Of a DNA stretch of 64,000 bases, positions 38,562 through 46,372 are shown piece after piece. Positions within the stretch are counted from its first letter, which is position 1. Every line of letters starts with the position of its first letter. Source of the DNA: Roseburia sp. CAG:10041_57 (GTDB taxonomy: Bacteria; Bacillota; Clostridia; Lachnospirales; Lachnospiraceae); the NCBI GenBank assembly GCA_001916965.1, contig MNTL01000048.1, positions 40,084 through 104,083 on the forward strand, read 5' to 3'. The translations under genes and the position numbers were made by a program. The notes below the pieces were generated by a model. That model ran no database searches and was not told the origin of the DNA. It saw only the letters and a list, made by a program, of their open reading frames with translations.

Positions 38562-40037
38562 ATGGTGATACAGCACAATTTATCCGCAGGGAACACGGAA
38601 CGTCAAATGGGGATAGTAAAAGGAAATAAGGCAAAAAGTACACAGCGCCTGTCAAGTGGATATCGAATTAACTGTGCAGCAGATGATGCTGCAGGTTTGT
38701 CGATATCTGAGAAGATGAGAAAACAAATACGAGGATTAACACAAGGGATAGCCAATGCAGAAGATGGTATATCCCTATGTCAGGTTGCGGATGGTGCAAT
38801 GACAGAGGTTCATGACATGCTGCAGCGCATGAATGAGCTGGCAGTGAAAGCAGCTAACGGAACGAATTCGTCCGGTGATAGAGAAGCGATTGATATGGAA
38901 GTGTCGGCGCTGATTAAGGAGATAGACAGAATTGGGGAGACTACGAAGTTTAACGATCTGTATATTTTAAAGGATGAAGGTAATACGAAGACTGTCATCG
39001 GTGGAAGCACGGGCAATAAACCTTCTACTTCGGGAAGATTTTTTGAATTATTGGGGAATAGTGTGTCCAAAACCGGATATATGGAAGAACACTTATCCAT
39101 GGGCATTGTAAAAAATAATTCTACACTTGATACGCTCACATTGGCTCATTTACTGGATGCTGACAATGATTTTGTAAGTGTGCATGCAGATTTCAGCGCT
39201 ATAGAGAGTCATTTGCAGGACTTAGTCGGTACGCAGTTTTTCGTGAACTGTTGTACAGATGACTGTCCAAAGACTGTGAAGTTTACAGATGCAACTGGCA
39301 TTTCATTCAAAAAGTCAGCGGATGTGACACATGACTATTTCAGCCAGATAGAAATAGGTATGAAGAAGGCTGATGGCAGTTACTTTAATAATGCGGCAGA
39401 GTTCTGTAAATATATGGTTGATGGAATTAAACAGGAAATGACTAATCTGCAGAAGGATAATTATCTGGATGGCGATTATTACACCAGAGAGCATGTACAG
39501 TTCGCCTATAGCGGAACTACTTTATATATATTTGATATTGATAATAACCCTTGGGGACAGATAGATAAGGAGACAGCATATTTTTGTGATTCTGAAGATA
39601 TTTTTGGCAAAGATTCCAATAGCGCAGGCAGTGTCAGCAACAAATCTATCTGGATTCAATCCGGAGCTGAGACAGGAGATGGACTGACCTTACAGTTAGG
39701 TGCTATTTCATCTCAGAGTATTGGCATCAAGGGAATGAATGTCCTTTCCGAAGATAATGCAACGGATGTAATTGACAGAATCGCAGATGCAATAGGCTAT
39801 GTATCTGCACAGCGCAGTCGAATCGGTGCCCAGCAGAACCGCCTTGAGCATACGGTTAAGAATGAGCAGAACATTGTCGAGAATACAACAGCGGCGGAGT
39901 CGCAGATTAGAGATACTGATATGGCGCAGGAGATGGTGCGTTTTTCCGGCTTAAATATATTAGAGCAGGCAGTTACCTCCATGTTGGCGCAGGCCAATCA
40001 AAGTAACCAGAGCGTGCTGACGCTGTTGAACGCATAG
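38562..40037 (+). CDS. divergent Cys-rich flagellin C
   Basis: A 491-residue flagellin with recognisable but altered ends (LSAGNTERQMGIVKGN, AADDAAGLSISEKMRKQ; C-terminal SMLAQANQSNQSVLTLL). It has seven Cys, which is rare in flagellins: one replaces the usual Arg/Ser in INCAADDAAG, one is in the D1 helix (ISLCQVAD), and the centre has NCCTDDC, EFCKYM and YFCDSED. The variable domain (about 140-395) is unlike flagellins A and B. It has no HExxH, so is not a flagellinolysin. It starts 42 nt after the glycosyltransferase stop and is probably co-transcribed. Confidence 0.9.
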   Translation: MVIQHNLSAGNTERQMGIVKGNKAKSTQRLSSGYRINCAADDAAGLSISEKMRKQIRGLTQGIANAEDGISLCQVADGAMTEVHDMLQRMNELAVKAANGTNSSGDREAIDMEVSALIKEIDRIGETTKFNDLYILKDEGNTKTVIGGSTGNKPSTSGRFFELLGNSVSKTGYMEEHLSMGIVKNNSTLDTLTLAHLLDADNDFVSVHADFSAIESHLQDLVGTQFFVNCCTDDCPKTVKFTDATGISFKKSADVTHDYFSQIEIGMKKADGSYFNNAAEFCKYMVDGIKQEMTNLQKDNYLDGDYYTREHVQFAYSGTTLYIFDIDNNPWGQIDKETAYFCDSEDIFGKDSNSAGSVSNKSIWIQSGAETGDGLTLQLGAISSQSIGIKGMNVLSEDNATDVIDRIADAIGYVSAQRSRIGAQQNRLEHTVKNEQNIVENTTAAESQIRDTDMAQEMVRFSGLNILEQAVTSMLAQANQSNQSVLTLLNA

Positions 40038-40043
40038 ATAATG

Positions 40044-40398
40044 CAATGATAAAAAACACTTAAACAAGTCATAAAACATATAGCATAATCAGAGAATGGA
40101 ATATCTGGGAGTCAGTGCAGCACAGGTGATTAAAGAAGTTACCAATACGAAATTTCAAATCCCGAAAGGAATGGAGGAAGTCAATATGTGTGAAGCAATA
40201 GAAGTGTTGATGAATCGAAGAGAGACCGAAGGAATTCGACAAGGGCTTGAACAGGGAATATCTCAAGGAATGGCACAGGGTAAGCTCAGTCTTCTGAAAG
40301 ATTTGGTCGAGGACGGAACACTTACCATGGAAGCGACAGCAGGGAAGGTAAATATGCCGGTAGAGGAATTTGAGGAATATATGAAAAAAGAATTATAA
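40044..40398 (+). pseudogene. internally deleted copy of the Rpn-type gene
   Basis: The stretch from about 40050 (GCAATGATAAAAAACACTTA and beyond) matches the region before the intact gene at 36283-36319. It then jumps straight to the intact gene's 3' part (from about 36970). About 650 bp, including promoter, start and catalytic region, are missing. The remaining frame (40096-40398) encodes only the C-terminal helix region with an RQGLEQGISQGMAQG insertion. No ribosome site is seen. Confidence 0.8.
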
Positions 40399-40410
40399 AT
40401 CCGGATACTT

Positions 40411-40446
40411 AGGGACTGATACACTATGTAGTGTGGCAGTCTCTAT
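40411..40446 (+). terminator. terminator-like hairpin, copy of 37261-37297
   Basis: AGGGACTG and CAGTCTCT flank ACACTATGTAGTGT. It is a diverged duplicate of the hairpin after the intact Rpn gene. Confidence 0.5.
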
Positions 40447-40490
40447 TATAATCAGATGACATAATTGTATATACAATTTCACAAATTATG

Positions 40491-40519
40491 TTGACAAATT
40501 CTGTAAATAATAGTATTCT
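40491..40519 (+). promoter_or_regulatory. sigma-A promoter for the flagellin C-terminus mimic
   Basis: TTGACA, a 17-bp spacer and TATTCT, about 70 nt before the gene. No sigma-28 promoter is seen here. Confidence 0.6.
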
Positions 40520-40590
40520 GAATGTGACGTAACAAGTAAATATAGGGGCGGATTTTATATCCGACCAGATTTGAAAAAGGGGAGGTCAGT

Positions 40591-40944
40591 ATGCTCGTAA
40601 CAAATCACATGGAAGTCAACAAGAAGCCGGAACAGAATTACACAACAGCATTATCCAAGGAGGAACCCGGCACAAAGGTTCAGGAGCAGACTACTGCACA
40701 GGCAGCAGACAAAGAAGTTGAAGTCTCAATATCAGATGTAAACAGCAGAAAATCAGTATTATCAGACGATGAACTGAATGTTGCATTGGAGAATGTGCTT
40801 GCATCACAGAGCAATATTCTGGATGTAGATAAGGCAGATGATATGATTCGTGCAGCAAATCGCAGAATTTTGGAAAATGCCAACGATTCTGTATTGGCAC
40901 AGGCTAATCAGTCTTCAGATGTAGTAAAAGAATTGTGTAAGTAA
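40591..40944 (+). CDS. small protein consisting of a flagellin C-terminal helix only
   Basis: The 117-residue protein has a polar N-terminal 60 residues without similarity to anything I recognise. Its last 52 residues align without gaps to the last 52 of flagellin B, about 21 identical, including SVLAQANQS near the end. It lacks the N-terminal D0/D1 helices, so cannot form a normal filament subunit. GGGGAGG precedes the start. It has its own sigma-A promoter and a strong terminator, which argues for a working gene. It could act on FliS or FliW, which bind this part of flagellin. Confidence 0.8.
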   Translation: MLVTNHMEVNKKPEQNYTTALSKEEPGTKVQEQTTAQAADKEVEVSISDVNSRKSVLSDDELNVALENVLASQSNILDVDKADDMIRAANRRILENANDSVLAQANQSSDVVKELCK

Positions 40945-40973
40945 TGTGTAAGTAAATAGAAACGAATATACAG

Positions 40974-41006
40974 AGGTCTATGGAGTCAATTCCATAGACC
41001 TTTTTT
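40974..41006 (+). terminator. terminator after the flagellin C-terminus mimic
   Basis: A perfect 11-bp stem (AGGTCTATGGA / TCCATAGACCT) with a 6-nt loop and six T residues. Confidence 0.93.
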
Positions 41007-41057
41007 ATGTAAATTTTTTATTTTAAACAAATTATTTAAAAATTATATGTTAATCTA

Positions 41058-41085
41058 TAAAATTTCTGACAATTCAATCCGATAT
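41058..41085 (+). promoter_or_regulatory. sigma-28 promoter for flagellin D
   Basis: TAAA, a 16-bp spacer and TCCGATAT. It lies about 150 nt before the start codon. Confidence 0.8.
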
Positions 41086-41181
41086 ATTTACTGAAAACGC
41101 TATTGACATAAACCGATAGCATAATTAGTTTACAGTAATCATTCAGAGAAACCTATAAGTTAAGGGAACAGAGTAAAAATT

Positions 41182-41199
41182 GTGTCTGAAGGAAGACAC
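41182..41199 (+). promoter_or_regulatory. CsrA-type hairpin in the flagellin D leader
   Basis: GTGTCT and AGACAC form a 6-bp stem with loop GAAGGA, so GGA is in the loop. It lies 35 nt before the start, as in the upstream CsrA site of the Bacillus hag leader. Confidence 0.6.
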
Positions 41200-41233
41200 G
41201 GTTAATCATGAAAGAAAAGGGGAGTATAAGAGA

Positions 41234-42973
41234 ATGGTAGTACAACACAATCTTCAGGCTATGAACGCTAACAGAATGCTTGGCATTACGACCAAGGAGG
41301 CATCAGGTTCCACTGAGAAATTGTCAAGCGGTTATCGCATCAACAGAGCAGCGGATGACGCAGCAGGACTTGCAATTTCCGAGAAAATGAGAAAACAGAT
41401 CAGAGGTCTTTCACAGGCTTCTTCCAATGCAGAGGATGGTATCTCCTGTGTACAGACAGCGGAAGGAGCGCTGGCTGAAGTACAGGATATGCTGCAGAGA
41501 ATGAATGAACTGGCTGTACAGGCTGCCAACGGTACTAACTCCGCAACAGACCGTCAGTATATTCAGGATGAGTTCGACCAGCTTATCGAGGAAATTGACC
41601 GTGTTGCAGAGACCACGAAGTTCAATGAGACCTATTTGTTAAAAGGCGATAATACAAAGCCGACCAAGAATATGTATATCACCAATTATTCTGTGACATA
41701 TACAAAGAATGATCTGCCCAATAATATAAAAGGCATTGATTATAAAACAAACTATGTAGGTACCAATAATATCTATATAGTATCTTCATCTATTTACAGT
41801 ACAAGCTCTAACATTTCTCTGACAGGTAATAAGATTCAGAACGGTGATGATATTACCAAGTATATGGAGAAAGTAAAGACAGGTAACACTAAGGATACAA
41901 ACAAAGCAGGAGCTACTTTAAATACAACATCCTATGTTGCTTTTGTAAATGTTGAGCTGGATTCAGATGTACAAAAAGGCTCAAACGGAAATGTAAATGG
42001 ACATGGTCAAACCAATGTAACAAAGGATCTTTCTACTGATGGAACCACTTCTACAGTAAGAGCGAACAGAGATCTGTTCATCTATAATACTGCGAACAGC
42101 ACAGTTACCAGGATTACAGAAGGAACAGATATGACAGAATATCTGAATACTGACAATACAATGAAGGATAAATATCGTTTGGTAGATGTTCTGTATGGTG
42201 ATGAAAAGAAGGTAGATAGTAAAGCAGCAACCTCTACAAGAGTGCAAACTTCAATCACAAACAATCAGCCATTTGCATGGACAGATAATTACCTGGAGAG
42301 GGATGTTTCTTCCAAGCAGCTCTATGATGCAGATGGTCAGATTGTATCAGGTGTAGCTTTGAACAAGTTCTTTGATGAAAATGGTAACTATAAGGGTGGT
42401 CTATATACAAGTTCCCAGGCAAGAGCGATTGATGAAGTCTTTGCAAATGCAAATGATCCAAGAGCAAAACAGCTTAAAGATATTGGTGGTAATGTAACTG
42501 CCGCTACCATCAATGCCTACATCACCCAGTCTTCCACTCAGGTGGCAGCAGCTCTTGACGTAGAGCTTCATGCAGGTTCTGATTCTGATAGAAATAACAA
42601 AGTTCAGGTAGAGCTCTCTACCCTGACAGCAGCAGGTCTTGGTATTGACAAGCTTGCAAGCTACAACATTGGTATCGTAGATTCCACAGGTAACAATGCA
42701 ACAGATGCTATTGATGTCATTGCAGATGCACTTAATATGGTATCCAGACAGCGTTCTGCATTAGGTGCTGTTCAGAACCGATTAGAGCACACTATCAAGA
42801 ATCTGGATAATGTTGTAGAGAACACCACATCTGCTGAGTCCGCTATCCGTGATACAGATATGGCAGAGGAAATGGTAAAATATTCCAATTCCAATATCTT
42901 ACAGCAGGCAGGTCAGTCCATGCTGGCACAGGCTAATCAGGCTAATCAGGGAGTACTTAGTCTGTTACAGTAA
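41234..42973 (+). CDS. fliC: flagellin D
   Basis: This 579-residue flagellin has the MVVQHNLQAMNANRML start and the SMLAQANQANQGVLSLL end. A long central region (about 150-470) is shared with flagellin E but not with A-C. One Cys is present in D1 (ISCVQTAEGAL). GGGGAG lies 10 nt before the ATG at 41234; the open frame extends upstream to 41180 through the CsrA-type hairpin, but the conserved start fixes the true N-terminus. A terminator lies between it and flagellin E. Confidence 0.96.
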   Translation: MVVQHNLQAMNANRMLGITTKEASGSTEKLSSGYRINRAADDAAGLAISEKMRKQIRGLSQASSNAEDGISCVQTAEGALAEVQDMLQRMNELAVQAANGTNSATDRQYIQDEFDQLIEEIDRVAETTKFNETYLLKGDNTKPTKNMYITNYSVTYTKNDLPNNIKGIDYKTNYVGTNNIYIVSSSIYSTSSNISLTGNKIQNGDDITKYMEKVKTGNTKDTNKAGATLNTTSYVAFVNVELDSDVQKGSNGNVNGHGQTNVTKDLSTDGTTSTVRANRDLFIYNTANSTVTRITEGTDMTEYLNTDNTMKDKYRLVDVLYGDEKKVDSKAATSTRVQTSITNNQPFAWTDNYLERDVSSKQLYDADGQIVSGVALNKFFDENGNYKGGLYTSSQARAIDEVFANANDPRAKQLKDIGGNVTAATINAYITQSSTQVAAALDVELHAGSDSDRNNKVQVELSTLTAAGLGIDKLASYNIGIVDSTGNNATDAIDVIADALNMVSRQRSALGAVQNRLEHTIKNLDNVVENTTSAESAIRDTDMAEEMVKYSNSNILQQAGQSMLAQANQANQGVLSLLQ

Positions 42974-43019
42974 TACAGATCGTAAGAAGGTTATATATAG
43001 GGGAGATAGTTTTTATACG

Positions 43020-43054
43020 CGCCAGTCACCGCATCAGCGTGGCTGGCGTCTTTT
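43020..43054 (+). terminator. terminator between flagellins D and E
   Basis: A 10-bp stem (CGCCAGTCAC / GTGGCTGGCG) with one wobble pair and a TCTTTT tail. No promoter is visible between it and flagellin E, so read-through may be needed. Confidence 0.85.
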
Positions 43055-43074
43055 CATAACAGGGGGAGAAATTT

Positions 43075-44751
43075 ATGGTAGTACAGCATAACCTTATGGC
43101 AATGAATGCCAATAGAATGTTGGGAATCACTACAAAGACAGTATCAGGCTCTACGGAGAAGCTCTCGAGCGGTTATCAGATCAACCGCGCGGCAGATGAT
43201 GCGGCAGGGCTTGCTATTTCTGAGAAAATGCGTAAGCAGGTGCGAGGACTGACACAGTCAGCTTCCAATGCGGAAGATGGCATTTCCTGTGTGCAGACAG
43301 CGGAAGGAGCGCTGGCTGAAGTGCAGGACATGCTTCAGAGAATGAACGAATTGTGCGTGCAGGCGGCAAATGGCACCAATTCCACATCTGACCGTCAGTA
43401 CATTCAGGATGAGCTGGATCAGCTGGTTTCAGAGATTGACCGTATTGCGGAGACCACGAAGTTCAATGAGACTTTTTTGCTAAAAGGAGATCAGACCGGA
43501 CCTACTACCAGCGTATATATTACAAATTATTCTACGACTTTTACGAAGAATACGATTCCGAATCTGAAGAATCCTACTACATACTGCATGAATTATGTTG
43601 GAACCAATAATATTTATGTAGTAGATAATAAGGTACTTAACTCCGGTCCAAGTATTGCACTTGGCGCTGATAAGCTAAGCAAGGGAGACGATATGACGAA
43701 GTATCTCTCCAAGAGCACTGCTGCTGATAATAAGGGAAAAGGTGTACTGAATACGAGCAGTTATGTGGCATTTATCAATGCCGAGCTGGATTCTGATACA
43801 GATAAGGGCAACGATCTCTATGTTGACGGTTCCACTTCTGTTGTAAAAGCCAAACAGGATCTTTATATTTATAATACGGCAAACAGTACAGTAACTCATA
43901 TCACCAAAGATACGGATATGACGCAGTATCTGGATGATAAGAACACCATACTGGATCAGTATCGTCTGGTGGATGTTCTGGATGGAGAGAACGGAACCAG
44001 CGCCAGAGTTAGGGAGCAGATGCTGAATAATAAAGATTTCAAGTGGACAGATGAATATCTGGAGCGTGATGAGAGTATGCAGAAGCTCTATAATGCGGAT
44101 GGACAGGAGATATCAGGAATTGCGCTGAACAATTATTTTGATAAAAACGGCAACTATACAGGTGGTCTTTATACGACAGCGCAGGCGAGAATATCAGATG
44201 AAGTATTCAGCAGTACGTCTACTACCGTTTATAAAAATGCATTAGTCTATGCGCAGACCAAGGGTATGGAAGCGCCATCTACGATAGCTAAGTATATTAC
44301 ACAGTCGTCACAGCAGGTCGCAGAAGGTCTTACCTTCAATCTTCATGTAGGCGCACAGAGTGACCGCAGAAATAAGATATCAGCAACGATAGATACCCTG
44401 ACGGCAGCAGGCATCGGCATTGATAAACTGGCAAGCTACAATATTGGTATTGTAGATGAGACAGGAAATAATGCAACCGATGCGATAGATGTAGTGGGAG
44501 ATGCGCTGCAACAGATATCCAGACAACGTTCCGCTCTCGGTGCTGTACAGAATCGACTGGAACATACCGTGAACAACCTGGACAATATTGTGGAGAATAC
44601 CACAGCAGCAGAGTCTGCAATCCGTGATACAGATATGGCAGAAGAAATGGTACGAAATGCCAATGCCAATATTCTGCAGCAGGCAGGACAGGCAATGCTT
44701 GCGCAGGCAAACCAGGCAAATCAGGGAGTGTTATCACTTCTACAAGGATAA
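43075..44751 (+). CDS. fliC: flagellin E
   Basis: This 558-residue paralog of flagellin D has the same ends and a similar long centre (YITNYSTTFTKN, NYVGTNNIYVV, SDEVFSS). It has three Cys (ISCVQT, NELCVQAAN, TYCMNY), one within the TLR5-contact helix. AGGGGGAG precedes the start. It lies 100 nt after flagellin D and behind that gene's terminator. The D and E pair most likely arose by tandem duplication. Confidence 0.95.
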   Translation: MVVQHNLMAMNANRMLGITTKTVSGSTEKLSSGYQINRAADDAAGLAISEKMRKQVRGLTQSASNAEDGISCVQTAEGALAEVQDMLQRMNELCVQAANGTNSTSDRQYIQDELDQLVSEIDRIAETTKFNETFLLKGDQTGPTTSVYITNYSTTFTKNTIPNLKNPTTYCMNYVGTNNIYVVDNKVLNSGPSIALGADKLSKGDDMTKYLSKSTAADNKGKGVLNTSSYVAFINAELDSDTDKGNDLYVDGSTSVVKAKQDLYIYNTANSTVTHITKDTDMTQYLDDKNTILDQYRLVDVLDGENGTSARVREQMLNNKDFKWTDEYLERDESMQKLYNADGQEISGIALNNYFDKNGNYTGGLYTTAQARISDEVFSSTSTTVYKNALVYAQTKGMEAPSTIAKYITQSSQQVAEGLTFNLHVGAQSDRRNKISATIDTLTAAGIGIDKLASYNIGIVDETGNNATDAIDVVGDALQQISRQRSALGAVQNRLEHTVNNLDNIVENTTAAESAIRDTDMAEEMVRNANANILQQAGQAMLAQANQANQGVLSLLQG

Positions 44752-44763
44752 CGAAGAAAATGA

Positions 44764-44796
44764 CAGGGCTTACCCTCATTTGGGTAGCCCTGTTTT
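44764..44796 (+). terminator. terminator of flagellin E
   Basis: CAGGGCTTACCC pairs with GGGTAGCCCTG with one bulge, then GTTTTT. It is similar to the flagellin B terminator. Confidence 0.88.
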
Positions 44797-44811
44797 TACT
44801 TATAAGTAATA

Positions 44812-44975
44812 TAATTATTTAGAACCCCATGCGCAAAAGCGCATCTTCGATGCTTTACGGGATAACAAGTTTACTTGTTATCTATTTATTGTGGTTACTT
44901 CACTATATAAATCGAATCAAAGATGTTTAAGAACAAACATATACTGCCTCAATTTACATGCCCCTAAATAGTTGC
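44812..44975 (-). repeat. dispersed palindromic-ended repeat, inverted diverged copy
   Basis: It starts TAATTATTTAGAACCCCATG and ends CTAAATAGTTGC. The reverse strand contains TATATAGTGAAGTAACCACA, the family core. About 164 bp long, it fills part of the 536-bp gap after flagellin E. Confidence 0.7.
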
Positions 44976-45124
44976 AAATAATTTACATAAAATGTTTATA
45001 TAATATAGAAAATAAATTAAAATTGTGCTACAATTTATCCATAAAATAAAAAAGCATAATTGTAAAATGTTTTATCACGGATACAGAATGATACAGATAT
45101 ACAAATGCATAAGCAGACACTTGA

Positions 45125-45262
45125 AAAACGTCAGCACTTAGGCGCTGTCTTTTAGCGCCTTATGTACTGCTACGTTTTTCACGTAACGAGAGTGGGCATG
45201 CGTTGCATTATTCAATCTGCACAATTCGTCCCATGCAAGGAGTATTTTTGCAATTACCGAAT
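45125..45262 (-). repeat. dispersed repeat, variant B, second copy
   Basis: The stretch 45171-45233 is an inverted match of 16547-16607 (ACGTAACGAGAGTGGGC, CACAATTCGTCCC). A hairpin GGCGCTGTCTTTTAGCGCC precedes it. The right end is CGAATAGTTTG. Together with the preceding repeat it fills the gap before the next glycosyltransferase. Confidence 0.55.
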
Positions 45263-45287
45263 AGTTTGTTCATAAAGGGGATTATAT

Positions 45288-46358
45288 ATGTCTAAGGTGC
45301 CGATTTCCGTGTGCCTCATCGCAAAAGATGAGGAGAAGAATATCGAAGAGTGTTTGAAGAGATTAAAGCCATACGGCTTTGAAATTATTGTTACAGATAC
45401 AGGTTCTACAGACAGGACAAAGGAGCTTGCGTCCCGGTATGCGGACAAAGTACTGGATTTTGCCTGGATTGATGATTTCAGCGCAGCCAGGAACTTCTGC
45501 GCACAGCATGCGTCTAATAACTGGATACTGTCCTTGGACTGTGATGAATATGTAAACAGCATAGACGTGAAGACTATGCGTATCCTGATGCAGAAGTTTC
45601 CAAGATATACAGGAGTGATCAGGCTCAAGAATCTTGTTCTGGATGAAGACGGGCAGACAGGATATGGAACAGATGATGTGACCCGCTTCTATAATAAGAA
45701 CTTTTATACATTTGATTATCCAATCCATGAGCAGGTGTGCTCCAAGGATATGGCGAAGAGAGAAGAAATGATGCAGTGCTTCCTGCTTCCCATGGAGGTT
45801 GTACACCATGGTTATGCATTGACACCGGAAGAAATGCAGGATAAGCAGCGCCGCAATCTGAGCCTGTTATATAAGAATCTGGAACGTGACCCTGACGATT
45901 CCTACACCCTTTTCCAGATTGGTCAGTCAGAATTTATCCTTGGCAACCATGAAAAAGCCGTTACCTTCTATGAAAGAGGACTTGCCGGTGATCCTTCACC
46001 GGAATTTATCTATGTGCAGGTTATGATTATTTCCCTTGCCAAAGCGTATGTAAAAGTAGGCAGGGAGAAGGAGGCTCTCGCATTGATGGATCGTTATGCA
46101 GGACGATGCAGGACAGCGAAGTTTCAGTTCACCTATGCAGGCGTTTGCCTGGATAATGGTCAGCCGCTTAAAGCATTGCTCTATTATGTGAAAACAACGA
46201 CCATGGCAGATGCAGATACGTTGGGCGAGAATCTGCTGCACTGCTATGAGCATATCATTGAATTGTACCGTGACATGGGCGATGAGAAGATGGCTGAGGT
46301 TTTTCAGGGGAAATATGAAGCATGCATGCGTGAGAAAGAACGTGTAGTAAACAGCTAA
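45288..46358 (+). CDS. family 2 glycosyltransferase with TPR-like C-terminus, paralog 2
   Basis: The 356-residue protein is close to the 37456 paralog (VCLIAKDEEKNIEECL, TDTGSTDRTKELASRYADKV, LDCDEY). It has the conserved IHEQV and VVHHGYAL motifs after the catalytic core and TPR-type helices at the end. It starts with AAGGGG upstream. Placed 3' of flagellins D/E and directly before a third paralog, it is a likely flagellin glycosyltransferase. Confidence 0.88.
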   Translation: MSKVPISVCLIAKDEEKNIEECLKRLKPYGFEIIVTDTGSTDRTKELASRYADKVLDFAWIDDFSAARNFCAQHASNNWILSLDCDEYVNSIDVKTMRILMQKFPRYTGVIRLKNLVLDEDGQTGYGTDDVTRFYNKNFYTFDYPIHEQVCSKDMAKREEMMQCFLLPMEVVHHGYALTPEEMQDKQRRNLSLLYKNLERDPDDSYTLFQIGQSEFILGNHEKAVTFYERGLAGDPSPEFIYVQVMIISLAKAYVKVGREKEALALMDRYAGRCRTAKFQFTYAGVCLDNGQPLKALLYYVKTTTMADADTLGENLLHCYEHIIELYRDMGDEKMAEVFQGKYEACMREKERVVNS

Positions 46359-46372
46359 GGTGGAGGACGAAA

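Noticed and set aside
38562..40037. Flagellin C as a proteolytic flagellin (flagellinolysin)
   Set aside because: No HExxH zinc protease motif is in the central domain.
40096..40398. The 100-residue frame as an independent gene
   Set aside because: It is the 3' third of the neighbouring Rpn-type gene with the promoter and core deleted and no ribosome site.
41180..41233. Flagellin D start at 41180
   Set aside because: All flagellins here begin at MVVQHN or a close form; the upstream codons fall in the CsrA-type hairpin.
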